Shown here piece by piece: positions 30,826 to 38,448 of a DNA stretch of 64,000 bases (its first letter is position 1; every line of letters starts with the position of its first letter). The DNA lies in contig JAEZRE010000015.1 in the NCBI GenBank assembly GCA_023412915.1, forward strand, positions 124,001 to 188,000. The letters run 5' to 3'. The notes under the pieces were generated by a model that saw nothing but the letters and a program-made list of their open reading frames with translations, did no database searches and was not told the origin of the DNA. The DNA comes from Bacillota bacterium. GTDB lineage: Bacteria; Bacillota; Clostridia; Acetivibrionales; DTU013. A program made the position numbers and the translations under genes.

Positions 30826-33800
30826 ATGCCAAAAAGATCAGATATAAAAAAAGTGCTCGTTATCGGCTCGGGTCCGATCATAATAGGTCAGGCGGCAGAA
30901 TTCGACTATTCCGGAACTCAGGCATGCAAGTCCCTGAAGGAGGAAGGTATCGAGGTCGTGCTTGTCAACAGCAATCCCGCCACGATCATGACCGACGGTG
31001 AAACAGCCGACAAAATATATATCGAACCCATAACGCTGGAATTCGTAAAGAAGATCATAGACAAAGAGAGACCCGACGGCATCCTCGCCTCCCTCGGCGG
31101 ACAGACCGGCCTCAACATGGCCGTGCAGCTGGCCAACGACGGCATCCTCGAACGCCTTGGAATCGAATTGCTCGGCACTTCCCTGCAATCCATTAAAAAA
31201 GCCGAGGACAGGGAGCTTTTCAAGAGGACGATGCAGGAAATAAACGAAAAGGTGCCACACAGCGCTATCGTAAACGATCTGGACGACGCCGTGGCCTTCG
31301 TTGAAAAGGTCGGCTTCCCCATCATCATCCGCCCCGCGTATACTTTGGGCGGCACAGGCGGCGGTATCGCCGGAAACATGGAAGAATTCCGCTACATCTG
31401 CGCAAAAGGCCTGAAGCTCAGCATGATAAACCAGGTCCTGCTGGAGCAGAGCGTTGCGGGTTGGAAGGAAATTGAATACGAAGTCATGCGCGACGGCTCG
31501 GACAATTGCATAATCATATGCAATATGGAAAACTTCGACCCTGTCGGTGTCCATACAGGCGACAGCATAGTCGTAGCACCGAGCCAGACGCTCTCGGATA
31601 TCGAGTACCAGATGCTCCGTTCCGCTTCGATCAAGATCATACGCGCGCTCGAAATAAAAGGCGGCTGCAACATACAGTTCGCTTTGAACCCCGAAAGCTA
31701 TGAATACGTAGTCATCGAAGTGAATCCCAGAGTCAGCCGTTCCAGCGCCCTTGCATCGAAAGCCACCGGCTACCCGATAGCCCGTGTCGCCGCAAAGATC
31801 GCCATCGGCCTGAACCTCGACGAGATAAAGAACTCTGTTACTCAGAATACCTATGCCTGCTTCGAGCCCTCGCTCGACTATATAGTTACCAAGGTGCCGC
31901 GCTGGCCCTTCGATAAGTTCACGACGGCCGACCGTTCGCTCGGGACGCAGATGAAGGCTACCGGCGAGGTCATGGCTATAGGCAGGACCTTCGAAGAATC
32001 GCTGCTCAAGGCTGTAGATTCGCTTGACATAAAGCTGAATTACCAGCTCGGACTGGCATTGTTCGACAGCAAGACGCCCGACGAACTGCGGGAGGTGCTC
32101 AGAACTCCCCGGGACGAGCGGATCTTCGCTATTTTCAAGGCTCTGCAGAAGGGCATAACGGTAGAGGAGATAGTGAATATCACCAAGGTCGACAGCTTCT
32201 TCATACACAAGCTCAGGAATATAGTGCTGCTGGCCGATGAGGTAAAAAACGCCGGCATTGCCTGGCTCGATTACGATCTGTATATCAGGGCCAAGAAGAT
32301 TGGCTTCGGCGATTCATACATTGCAAACCTGGTGAATGTACCGCTCGATACGGTGCTTGAACTGAAGCGCAAATACCCGATCAAGCCCGTATACAAGATA
32401 GTCGATACCTGCGCCGGAGAATTCGAGGCCGTGACTCCCTATTACTATTCCACTTACGAGGAACGCGACGACGTCGTAGTTTCCAACAGGAAGAAAGTCC
32501 TTGTCATAGGCTCGGGCCCGATCCGTATCGGCCAGGGCATAGAATTCGACTACTGCAGCGTACACTCCGTCAGGACGCTGAAGGAGCTCGGCGTCGAATC
32601 CATAATCATAAACAATAACCCCGAGACCGTCAGCACAGACTTCGATACCTCCGACAAGCTCTATTTCGAGCCGCTCACAAAGGAATGCGTGCTCGACATC
32701 ATCCTCAAGGAGAAGCCAATGGGCGTCATAGTCCAGTTTGGAGGCCAGACTGCGATAAACCTTGCAGAGCCTCTGCACAAGGAAGGCGTGAAGATACTGG
32801 GAACCTCCGTCAAAAGTATCGATATCGCCGAGGACAGGGACAAATTCCTGAAGCTCCTCGACGAGCTGAATATCCCGATCCCCGAGGGCAGCACGGCATT
32901 TTCGGTGAAACAGGCCAAGACCATAGCCAATCGCATCGGCTACCCGGTGCTAGTCCGCCCGTCCTATGTATTGGGCGGAAGAGCAATGGAGATCGTATAT
33001 AACGACAAATCGCTTGAGGAATATATGAAAATGGCTGTCGATCTGTCAGCCAAGCATCCTGTGCTGATCGACAAGTATATCTGCGGAAAGGAAGCTGAGG
33101 TAGACGGTATCTGTGACGGTGAGGAAGTATTGATACCGGGCATTTTCGAACACGTCGAGAGAGCCGGCATTCATTCGGGCGACAGTATCGCCGTTTACCC
33201 GCCGCATACGCTGTCACAGAAAATAAAGGACACGATAACCGATTATACCATGAAGCTCGCAAAGGCTCTCAAAACAGTCGGTTTGTTCAATATACAGTTC
33301 GTCATAGACAAGGAAGACAAGGTCTATGTTATAGAGGTAAATCCCAGGGCCAGCCGTACGATCCCGATAATGAGCAAGATCACGGGCATCCCAATGGTCA
33401 ATGTCGCGACGAGGCTCATAATGGGTGAAACGCTTCGCGGACTCGGATATAGACCCGGACTTGCAAAGGAATCCGAATTCACAGCGGTCAAGGCGCCTGT
33501 CTTCTCGTTTGCCAAGCTGACCACGGTGGATACGTTCCTCGGACCTGAAATGAAGTCTACGGGAGAAGTCATGGGCGTCGACATGGATTACCATCATGCG
33601 CTGTACAAGGCCCTCATAGCAAGCGGACTTTCGATACCTACCGGAGGAAGCGTTCTTTTCGTTACAGGCGAAAGAGATCGCGAAGACTGCATAAAGATGG
33701 CTTCGAGATTCAGCCGCCTTGGTTTCAGGCTGATGGCCGATGAGGATACCTTCATTTGGCTGAAGGCAGAAGGTATGAAGGCTGAGCTCGTTCCTACCGA

Positions 33801-34038
33801 TAATATACTGGAGTATGTAAAAAGCGACAATGTATCCCTTGTCATCAGTACGCCCGCCAAGGAAGGAATCCCGGGCAGGCTGGGCTTTTCCATAAGGAGG
33901 ACGGCAATGGAATACAATACCCCCTGCATAACTGCGTCGGATACAACCAACGCGGTTCTCGACATACTTGAACATATGGCAGGCAAAAAGGAAACTAAAA
34001 TATACGCGCTCGACGAATATTCGGTGCAAGCACGGTAA
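30826..34038 (+). CDS. carB: Carbamoyl-phosphate synthase large subunit
   Basis: Makes carbamoyl phosphate from bicarbonate, ammonia and two ATP. The 1070-residue protein has the expected internal duplication: two ATP-grasp halves opening KVLVIGSGPIIIGQAAEFDYSG (about residue 8) and KVLVIGSGPIRIGQGIEFDY (about 553), an oligomerisation region (about 400-550), and a C-terminal MGS-like allosteric domain (from about 935) that binds regulators. Family blocks YTLGGTGGGIA, VIEVNPRVSRSSALASKATG and VLVRPSYVLGGRAM are intact. It starts at ATG 30826 after cggagg, coupled closely to carA. A 456-codon frame is open on the opposite strand, but that is a codon-bias shadow. Confidence 0.98.
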   Translation: MPKRSDIKKVLVIGSGPIIIGQAAEFDYSGTQACKSLKEEGIEVVLVNSNPATIMTDGETADKIYIEPITLEFVKKIIDKERPDGILASLGGQTGLNMAVQLANDGILERLGIELLGTSLQSIKKAEDRELFKRTMQEINEKVPHSAIVNDLDDAVAFVEKVGFPIIIRPAYTLGGTGGGIAGNMEEFRYICAKGLKLSMINQVLLEQSVAGWKEIEYEVMRDGSDNCIIICNMENFDPVGVHTGDSIVVAPSQTLSDIEYQMLRSASIKIIRALEIKGGCNIQFALNPESYEYVVIEVNPRVSRSSALASKATGYPIARVAAKIAIGLNLDEIKNSVTQNTYACFEPSLDYIVTKVPRWPFDKFTTADRSLGTQMKATGEVMAIGRTFEESLLKAVDSLDIKLNYQLGLALFDSKTPDELREVLRTPRDERIFAIFKALQKGITVEEIVNITKVDSFFIHKLRNIVLLADEVKNAGIAWLDYDLYIRAKKIGFGDSYIANLVNVPLDTVLELKRKYPIKPVYKIVDTCAGEFEAVTPYYYSTYEERDDVVVSNRKKVLVIGSGPIRIGQGIEFDYCSVHSVRTLKELGVESIIINNNPETVSTDFDTSDKLYFEPLTKECVLDIILKEKPMGVIVQFGGQTAINLAEPLHKEGVKILGTSVKSIDIAEDRDKFLKLLDELNIPIPEGSTAFSVKQAKTIANRIGYPVLVRPSYVLGGRAMEIVYNDKSLEEYMKMAVDLSAKHPVLIDKYICGKEAEVDGICDGEEVLIPGIFEHVERAGIHSGDSIAVYPPHTLSQKIKDTITDYTMKLAKALKTVGLFNIQFVIDKEDKVYVIEVNPRASRTIPIMSKITGIPMVNVATRLIMGETLRGLGYRPGLAKESEFTAVKAPVFSFAKLTTVDTFLGPEMKSTGEVMGVDMDYHHALYKALIASGLSIPTGGSVLFVTGERDREDCIKMASRFSRLGFRLMADEDTFIWLKAEGMKAELVPTDNILEYVKSDNVSLVISTPAKEGIPGRLGFSIRRTAMEYNTPCITASDTTNAVLDILEHMAGKKETKIYALDEYSVQAR

Positions 34039-34130
34039 AGAGCGCCTTGCACCCTGACCTGACCGGAAGGGCCGCGTCATATGGCCGGCGAAATTAATTC
34101 CGAGAACGAATAAAAAAGGAGTAATCAGCA

Positions 34131-35048
34131 ATGAAGCATCTGATCGATCTAAACGATCTTACCGTCAATGAAATAGAAGGCCTGTTCGCACTTTCCGAAA
34201 GGCTTAAAAAACAGCTGAGGGCCGGTGTAGAGCACCATATGCTCAAGGGTAAAACTCTCGGAATGATATTTTCCAAGTCCTCCACCAGGACGAGGGTATC
34301 CTTCGAGGTGGGAATGTACCAGCTGGGCGGCTACCCCATGTTCCTCAGCTCGAGCGACATCCAGCTGGGCCGCGGCGAAACCATACATGACACTGCAATG
34401 GTGCTTTCACACTACATCAACGGTATAATGATCAGAACCTTCAAGCACAGCGACGTCCTGGACCTCGCAAGATACGGCTCCATACCGGTGATCAACGGCC
34501 TGACCGACCTGATGCACCCGTGCCAGATACTCGCTGACCTGTTCACGGTCTACGAAGAGAAAGGCAGGCTCGAGGGCCTCAAGCTGGCCTACGTGGGCGA
34601 CGGCAACAACGTTGCCAATTCCCTGCTCCACGGCTGCGCCAAAACGGGAATGAATATTACGGTAGCAACTCCCAAAGACTATAGATGCGACGAAGCGATA
34701 ACCGAGCAGGCCAGATCCGCCGCTAAAATATCCGGCAGCAAGGTGGTTATCACCGATGACCCCGAAGAAGCCGCGAAGGATGCGGACGTCATCTACACCG
34801 ACACCTGGGTAAGCATGGGCCAGGAAGCCGAGAAGGAGATGCGCATAAAGGTATTCATGCCGTACCAGGTAAACGAGCGCCTGTTCTCTATGGCAAAGAA
34901 GGACGCAATGTTCCTCCACTGCCTGCCCGCCTACAGAGGCCTGGAAGTCACGGAGGGCGTCATCGACGGACCGCATTCCAAGGTGTTCGACGAGGCCGAG
35001 AATCGCCTGCACGTGCAGAAAGCCATCATGGCTACGCTCATGGGGTGA
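34131..35048 (+). CDS. argF: Ornithine carbamoyltransferase
   Basis: Joins carbamoyl phosphate and ornithine to give citrulline. The 305 residues carry the carbamoyl-phosphate loop SSTRTRVSFEVG (about 44-55), the substrate segment LMHPCQILADLFT, the ornithine-site loop DTWVSMGQE and the HCLPAYRG motif with its Cys. This is the anabolic type expected beside carAB. The start at ATG 34131 follows aaaaggag, 92 bp after carB. Argininosuccinate synthase and lyase (argG, argH) are not in the window. The stop codon overlaps the start of a dispersed repeat. Confidence 0.97.
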   Translation: MKHLIDLNDLTVNEIEGLFALSERLKKQLRAGVEHHMLKGKTLGMIFSKSSTRTRVSFEVGMYQLGGYPMFLSSSDIQLGRGETIHDTAMVLSHYINGIMIRTFKHSDVLDLARYGSIPVINGLTDLMHPCQILADLFTVYEEKGRLEGLKLAYVGDGNNVANSLLHGCAKTGMNITVATPKDYRCDEAITEQARSAAKISGSKVVITDDPEEAAKDADVIYTDTWVSMGQEAEKEMRIKVFMPYQVNERLFSMAKKDAMFLHCLPAYRGLEVTEGVIDGPHSKVFDEAENRLHVQKAIMATLMG

Positions 35049-35082
35049 AACGAAACACAGGGACGGTTCTTTTGTTCCACTT
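35045..35082 (+). repeat. Dispersed GAAACACAGGGAC repeat, copy B
   Basis: It overlaps the argF stop codon. It contains GAAACACAGGGACGG and TTGTTCCACTT. It has the form of the common clostridial intergenic palindromes (GGGACGGTTCTTTTGT type) that I know from other genomes. See copy A at 26561. Confidence 0.6.
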
Positions 35083-35137
35083 GAACAAGCTGAGCCTTCC
35101 CCAAATCACTAAGCAATAGAAATAAAGGTGAAAGAAT

Positions 35138-35614
35138 TTGAAATATTCATTTATAATACGAAAAGCCGAGCCGGAGGACGCACCCGCGATTCGGAACATC
35201 ATGCAGGAAGCCTTCAGCAAATATGCCGAGGACGCCGGCCTGACCGTCTCGATGGACGCGCTGCAGGAATCCCTCGAAGACATCATAAACGATATAAAAA
35301 CAAAAGAAGTCTTTATTGCGCTCATAGACGACATTGCCGTAGGCAGCGTCAGGGTGCAGCTCCGCGACGACAATACCGCCTATCTCAGCAGGTTCGGCGT
35401 CAGGCTCAGCTACCATAACATCGGTATCGGCAAGTCCCTCATGAACCTTGTCGACAAGCTGCTCATATCCAAAGGAGTCAAAAGCGTATACCTCCACACC
35501 GCATCGAAATACTTCGGACTTGTCCGTTTTTATTACGGCCGGGGCTTTTATATAGACGCCGTAACGAAGGATAGGGGCTATGCCCGCGCACTTATGGTGA
35601 AGGAATATAAGTAA
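35138..35614 (+). CDS. GNAT-family N-acetyltransferase
   Basis: Acetyl-CoA-dependent transferase of 158 residues. It opens YSFIIRKAEPEDAPAIRNIMQEAF, has the typical GNAT strand pair IALIDDIAVGSVRVQL, and the acetyl-CoA-binding motif A around LSYHNIGIGKSLMNLVDKLL (R/Q-x-x-G-x-G/A variant NIGIGKS), then VYLHTASKYFGLVRFYYGRGF. It uses a TTG start at 35138 with aaaggtg 7 bases upstream. It lies 89 bp after argF. The last 162 bp reappear in decayed form at 37155-37315, on the far side of mtaB. The acceptor is unknown; proximity to arginine genes is not enough to call it an N-acetylglutamate synthase. Confidence 0.85.
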   Translation: MKYSFIIRKAEPEDAPAIRNIMQEAFSKYAEDAGLTVSMDALQESLEDIINDIKTKEVFIALIDDIAVGSVRVQLRDDNTAYLSRFGVRLSYHNIGIGKSLMNLVDKLLISKGVKSVYLHTASKYFGLVRFYYGRGFYIDAVTKDRGYARALMVKEYK

Positions 35615-35701
35615 AACTAAAACTGATTAAATATATACAATAAATCATAGCCTTTTACAAAACAAATTTTAAGATAAGTGTAAAATAGAATATATAACGA
35701 C

Positions 35702-35748
35702 GGTCACGAAGGCCTTTTAGGGTGAAAAGGATTTTCGTGGCCATTTTT
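35702..35748 (+). promoter_or_regulatory. Two-part hairpin with T-run in the mtaB leader
   Basis: An outer stem (35702-35710 with 35734-35742, 9 bp with one G-U) encloses an inner stem CCTTTT/AAAAGG (35713-35718, 35725-35730) and is followed by ATTTTTAAT. It ends 22 bp before the mtaB start codon. It may terminate the upstream GNAT transcript or act as an attenuator controlling mtaB. Confidence 0.6.
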
Positions 35749-35769
35749 AATATTAAAGGAGCCTATACT

Positions 35770-37155
35770 ATGTCAAAAAAAATGTTTAACAGCTTATCCT
35801 ACAATAATATTGATGATTTTCTATATGGTAGATCGGTAAACCCGATAACATGCAAAAACGGTCTTGTAATAGGAGGAGGGCAAGTATTGCCGGAACTCAA
35901 TTTTACATTGCCGCCGATGTTAATCACAGACCAGACTATGCCTGAAGTTATACAGCAATATAAAAGCATCATGGAAGATGCCTGCAAAAGAGCCAGAGAA
36001 CTATATTCACAAGGCTTCGTTGTTGAATTGGAGCTTCTTCCCGCCGCTACCTATAACCCTGAATGGGGTATTGAAATAACAAAAACCGTCCGTAATATAA
36101 TGTATGAAAACGAAAGCAAATATGGGTTAAAAAGTGTGATGAGGCTTACTCCGGTTGATATAAGGGAGGATAGGGAATCGGTCCATATGTGGAGAGGCAA
36201 GCATTGGGAGTCCGTGCTCAAGACCTTTGAGGGCTGTGCAAAAGAAGGCGCTGATTTCCTCGCCATTGAATCTATCGGAGGGAAAGATATTCATGATGAT
36301 GCCGTTATGTTCTGCGATATTACCAAATCCTTGTTCGCCCTTGGAATATTGGGCACACGAGATATGTCCATGTTATGGAGATCAATAATAGATATTGCTG
36401 ACAATACCGGGAGTATCGCATCCGGTGATTCGGCATGCGGATTTGCAAATACGGCAATGGTTTTAGCCGACAGAGGCTATGTACCTAAAGTATTCTCTGC
36501 TGTGGTAAGAGTCATGTCTGTAGTAAGAAGCCTTGTTGCTTTGGAGGAAGGAGCTGTCGGTCCACATAAGGACTGCGGATATGAGGGCGTCTATATAAAG
36601 GCCATTACCGGAACGCCAATCTCCATGGAAGGTAAATCCAGCGCATGCGCGCATTTAAGCCCCCTAGGCAATATCGCCGCGGCTGTCACCGATCTGTGGA
36701 GCAATGAATCGGTTCAAAATATTAAGCTTCTGGGTGGAATGGCGCCGACCGTATCCATGGAACAGCTTATTTATGATTGCAGGCTAATGAATACTGCTTC
36801 AGAGAAAGGCAGGGTTTATGCGCTTATAATGCGTGATTTGCTCGCTGATTCCGACAGTAGATTAGATCCCCAGGCTTATGTGCTAAGGCCTGATATAGTG
36901 CTAAAAATTTCAGGAGAGATATTAAAGGAAACTGGTCACTTCAACAGGACAAAAAAGGCTGCGCTTTTGACAATAGCCGAATTAAAGAAAGCTATCGCAG
37001 ACGAAAAGGTTGTTATATCGGAACGGGAATTGCCCTGGTTGGATACAATGGAAAGCCAAATTGAATCATTGCCCCTGGATGAAGAGGAATTCATCCGACA
37101 AATGCTTAATGATAATGCATCGGATAAATTCGTTCCGCAAAAATATGATTTATAG
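35770..37155 (+). CDS. mtaB: Methanol:corrinoid methyltransferase MtaB
   Basis: Zinc enzyme that transfers the methyl group of methanol to the cobalt of a corrinoid protein (MtaC). The 461 residues match MtaB over the full length: FNSLSYNNIDDFLYG, GLVIGGGQVLPELNFTLPPM near the N-terminus, then DFLAIESIGGKDIHDDAVMF (Glu zinc ligand), ASGDSACGFANTAMV (Cys ligand), MEGKSSACAHLSPLGNIAAA (Cys ligand) and LWSNESVQNIKLLGGMAPT. The start at 35770 follows aaaggag. No mtaC or mtaA is adjacent. The gene is AT-rich compared with the arginine genes and is bracketed by a GNAT gene and its partial copy, pointing to insertion. It indicates possible growth on methanol, as in acetogens. Confidence 0.93.
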   Translation: MSKKMFNSLSYNNIDDFLYGRSVNPITCKNGLVIGGGQVLPELNFTLPPMLITDQTMPEVIQQYKSIMEDACKRARELYSQGFVVELELLPAATYNPEWGIEITKTVRNIMYENESKYGLKSVMRLTPVDIREDRESVHMWRGKHWESVLKTFEGCAKEGADFLAIESIGGKDIHDDAVMFCDITKSLFALGILGTRDMSMLWRSIIDIADNTGSIASGDSACGFANTAMVLADRGYVPKVFSAVVRVMSVVRSLVALEEGAVGPHKDCGYEGVYIKAITGTPISMEGKSSACAHLSPLGNIAAAVTDLWSNESVQNIKLLGGMAPTVSMEQLIYDCRLMNTASEKGRVYALIMRDLLADSDSRLDPQAYVLRPDIVLKISGEILKETGHFNRTKKAALLTIAELKKAIADEKVVISERELPWLDTMESQIESLPLDEEEFIRQMLNDNASDKFVPQKYDL

Positions 37156-37315
37156 ACAAGCTGCTCATATCCAAAGGAGTCAAAAGTGAATACCTCTACA
37201 CTGCATCGAAGTATTTAGGCCTTGTCCGCTTTTATTACGGCAGGGCTTTTATATCGGTTCCGAGACTAAGGACTGGGGCTATGCCTATGCTCTGGCGGTA
37301 AAGGAGTATAAGTAA
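37155..37315 (+). pseudogene. Decayed copy of the GNAT gene 3' end
   Basis: This 161-bp stretch aligns end to end with the last 162 bp of the GNAT gene (35453-35614). The first 32 bases (GACAAGCTGCTCATATCCAA onward) are identical; later there are scattered substitutions and a one-base deletion in the GGCCGGGG run that breaks the frame, with the TAA stop kept. It has no 5' part and begins exactly at the last base of the mtaB stop codon. Confidence 0.92.
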
Positions 37316-37409
37316 ATACTTTTTAGGGAAACTTGGATTTGAAAGTTTGGTAAATTCGGTATATCATAAAATTGCAATAAATGATCAACGAATCTACCAA
37401 AGGTAACTT

Positions 37410-37805
37410 ATGGCTAAAACAAAATTGGTATATAACGAATATTATGAAATAAACATCGACCAGCAGAAAAACCGTGCCTATTTAGCGCTACAAGGTTTTT
37501 GGCAGCATGAGTCGAATGTGGAGAATTTCCTTGAGGATATTCAATCAGCGCTGGAAAAGCTGCAGGATAACTTTACACTGATAGTCGACCTGACACATTA
37601 TGACGGTACATCTTCCGGAATGCATAACATACACGTTGAAGCTCAAAAACTTGCCCTACAAAAACATCTCAGCAAGATCGCCGAAATTCTTTCCGAAAAT
37701 CAAATGGTCAAAATGTTTTCCGAAATGTATTCCAAAGAATCCGGCGTAAATACAATGTCATTCAAAAGCATAGAGCATGCGGAAAGATGGCTTGATCTGT
37801 ATTAG
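37410..37805 (+). CDS. Hypothetical STAS-like small protein (131 aa)
   Basis: Not confidently recognised. Soluble, no signal or membrane segment. It opens YNEYYEINIDQQKNRAYLALQGFW, then FLEDIQSALEKLQDNFTLIVDLTHYDGTSSG and an alternating helix/strand pattern ending FKSIEHAERWLDLY. The layout (strand with bulky Trp, helix, then TLIVDLT strand ending in a loop) resembles the SpoIIAA-like/STAS fold of anti-sigma antagonists and of a DUF family common in anaerobes. It starts at ATG 37410 after aaaggtaa and precedes a second GNAT gene by 41 bp. Function unknown. Confidence 0.7.
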   Translation: MAKTKLVYNEYYEINIDQQKNRAYLALQGFWQHESNVENFLEDIQSALEKLQDNFTLIVDLTHYDGTSSGMHNIHVEAQKLALQKHLSKIAEILSENQMVKMFSEMYSKESGVNTMSFKSIEHAERWLDLY

Positions 37806-37846
37806 AAGTATGCAAGAAATCCAAAAGAAAAGCATTGGAGAAAAAC

Positions 37847-38404
37847 ATGGAATTCAAAAGTGAACGCCTCTATTTCAGAGAATTTGAGCCGCAGGATTAT
37901 GATAAATACGCCTCCGTTTTTTCAAATGATCTCGTAATGAAATATGCCTACATGGATAAGATATCCGATGAAAATGAGATGAAATCAGCCTTCGAACTGG
38001 TGATAAAAAACTCCGGTATTGCCGGTAAAAGGGACTCTTACGAGTTTGCCGTCTTTTCGTCTTCGAACGGTGATTTTATCGGGTGGTCCTGCATACTCGT
38101 CAATTATCACTTCTCAAGGATAAAATTCGGAGAAATAGGCTATTTCCTGCTGCCGGATCATTGGGGCAAAGGGTACGCCACTGAAATCGCAAAAACCCTC
38201 ACGGAGGTTTGTTTTACTAAGCTCCGCATGCATAAGGTGGCCGCAAGCTGCAACGTCAACAATCCCAACTCGGAAAAAGTCATGAAAAAGGTTGGTATGA
38301 CAAAAGAGGCGGAGCTTCGGAAAGAAAGGTATAAAAACGGACATTGGGACAATGAATTGCGTTACAGCATTTTACTCGAGGAATGGGAGAGCAAACGAAA
38401 ATAA
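37847..38404 (+). CDS. RimJ/RimL-type GNAT acetyltransferase
   Basis: Acetyltransferase of 185 residues related to ribosomal-protein alanine acetyltransferases and antibiotic/small-molecule acetylases. It begins FKSERLYFREFEPQDYDKYASVF (Acetyltransf_3 signature: RLxLRxFxxxD), with IGYFLLPDHWGKGYATEIAKTLTEVCF as the acetyl-CoA motif (W-G-K-G-Y-A-T) and MHKVAASCNVNNPNSEKVMKKVGMTKEAELRK, the usual C-terminal block. The ATG at 37847 sits 6 bases after ttggag; the frame could extend four codons to that TTG, which is really the ribosome site. It is unrelated in detail to the GNAT at 35138. Convergent with the regulator gene at 38449. Confidence 0.9.
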   Translation: MEFKSERLYFREFEPQDYDKYASVFSNDLVMKYAYMDKISDENEMKSAFELVIKNSGIAGKRDSYEFAVFSSSNGDFIGWSCILVNYHFSRIKFGEIGYFLLPDHWGKGYATEIAKTLTEVCFTKLRMHKVAASCNVNNPNSEKVMKKVGMTKEAELRKERYKNGHWDNELRYSILLEEWESKRK

Positions 38405-38448
38405 AAGCCCTGGGCGATAGCCTGTCGATAGGCCTGGCGATAGCCCTG

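Noticed and set aside
30838..32208. 456-codon open frame on the minus strand.
   Set aside because: Lies wholly antisense to carB, has no family features and reflects codon bias of the real gene.
35138..35614. GNAT gene as N-acetylglutamate synthase (argA-like) because it follows argF.
   Set aside because: No specific ArgA features, and a ribosome site separate from argF; position alone is not enough.
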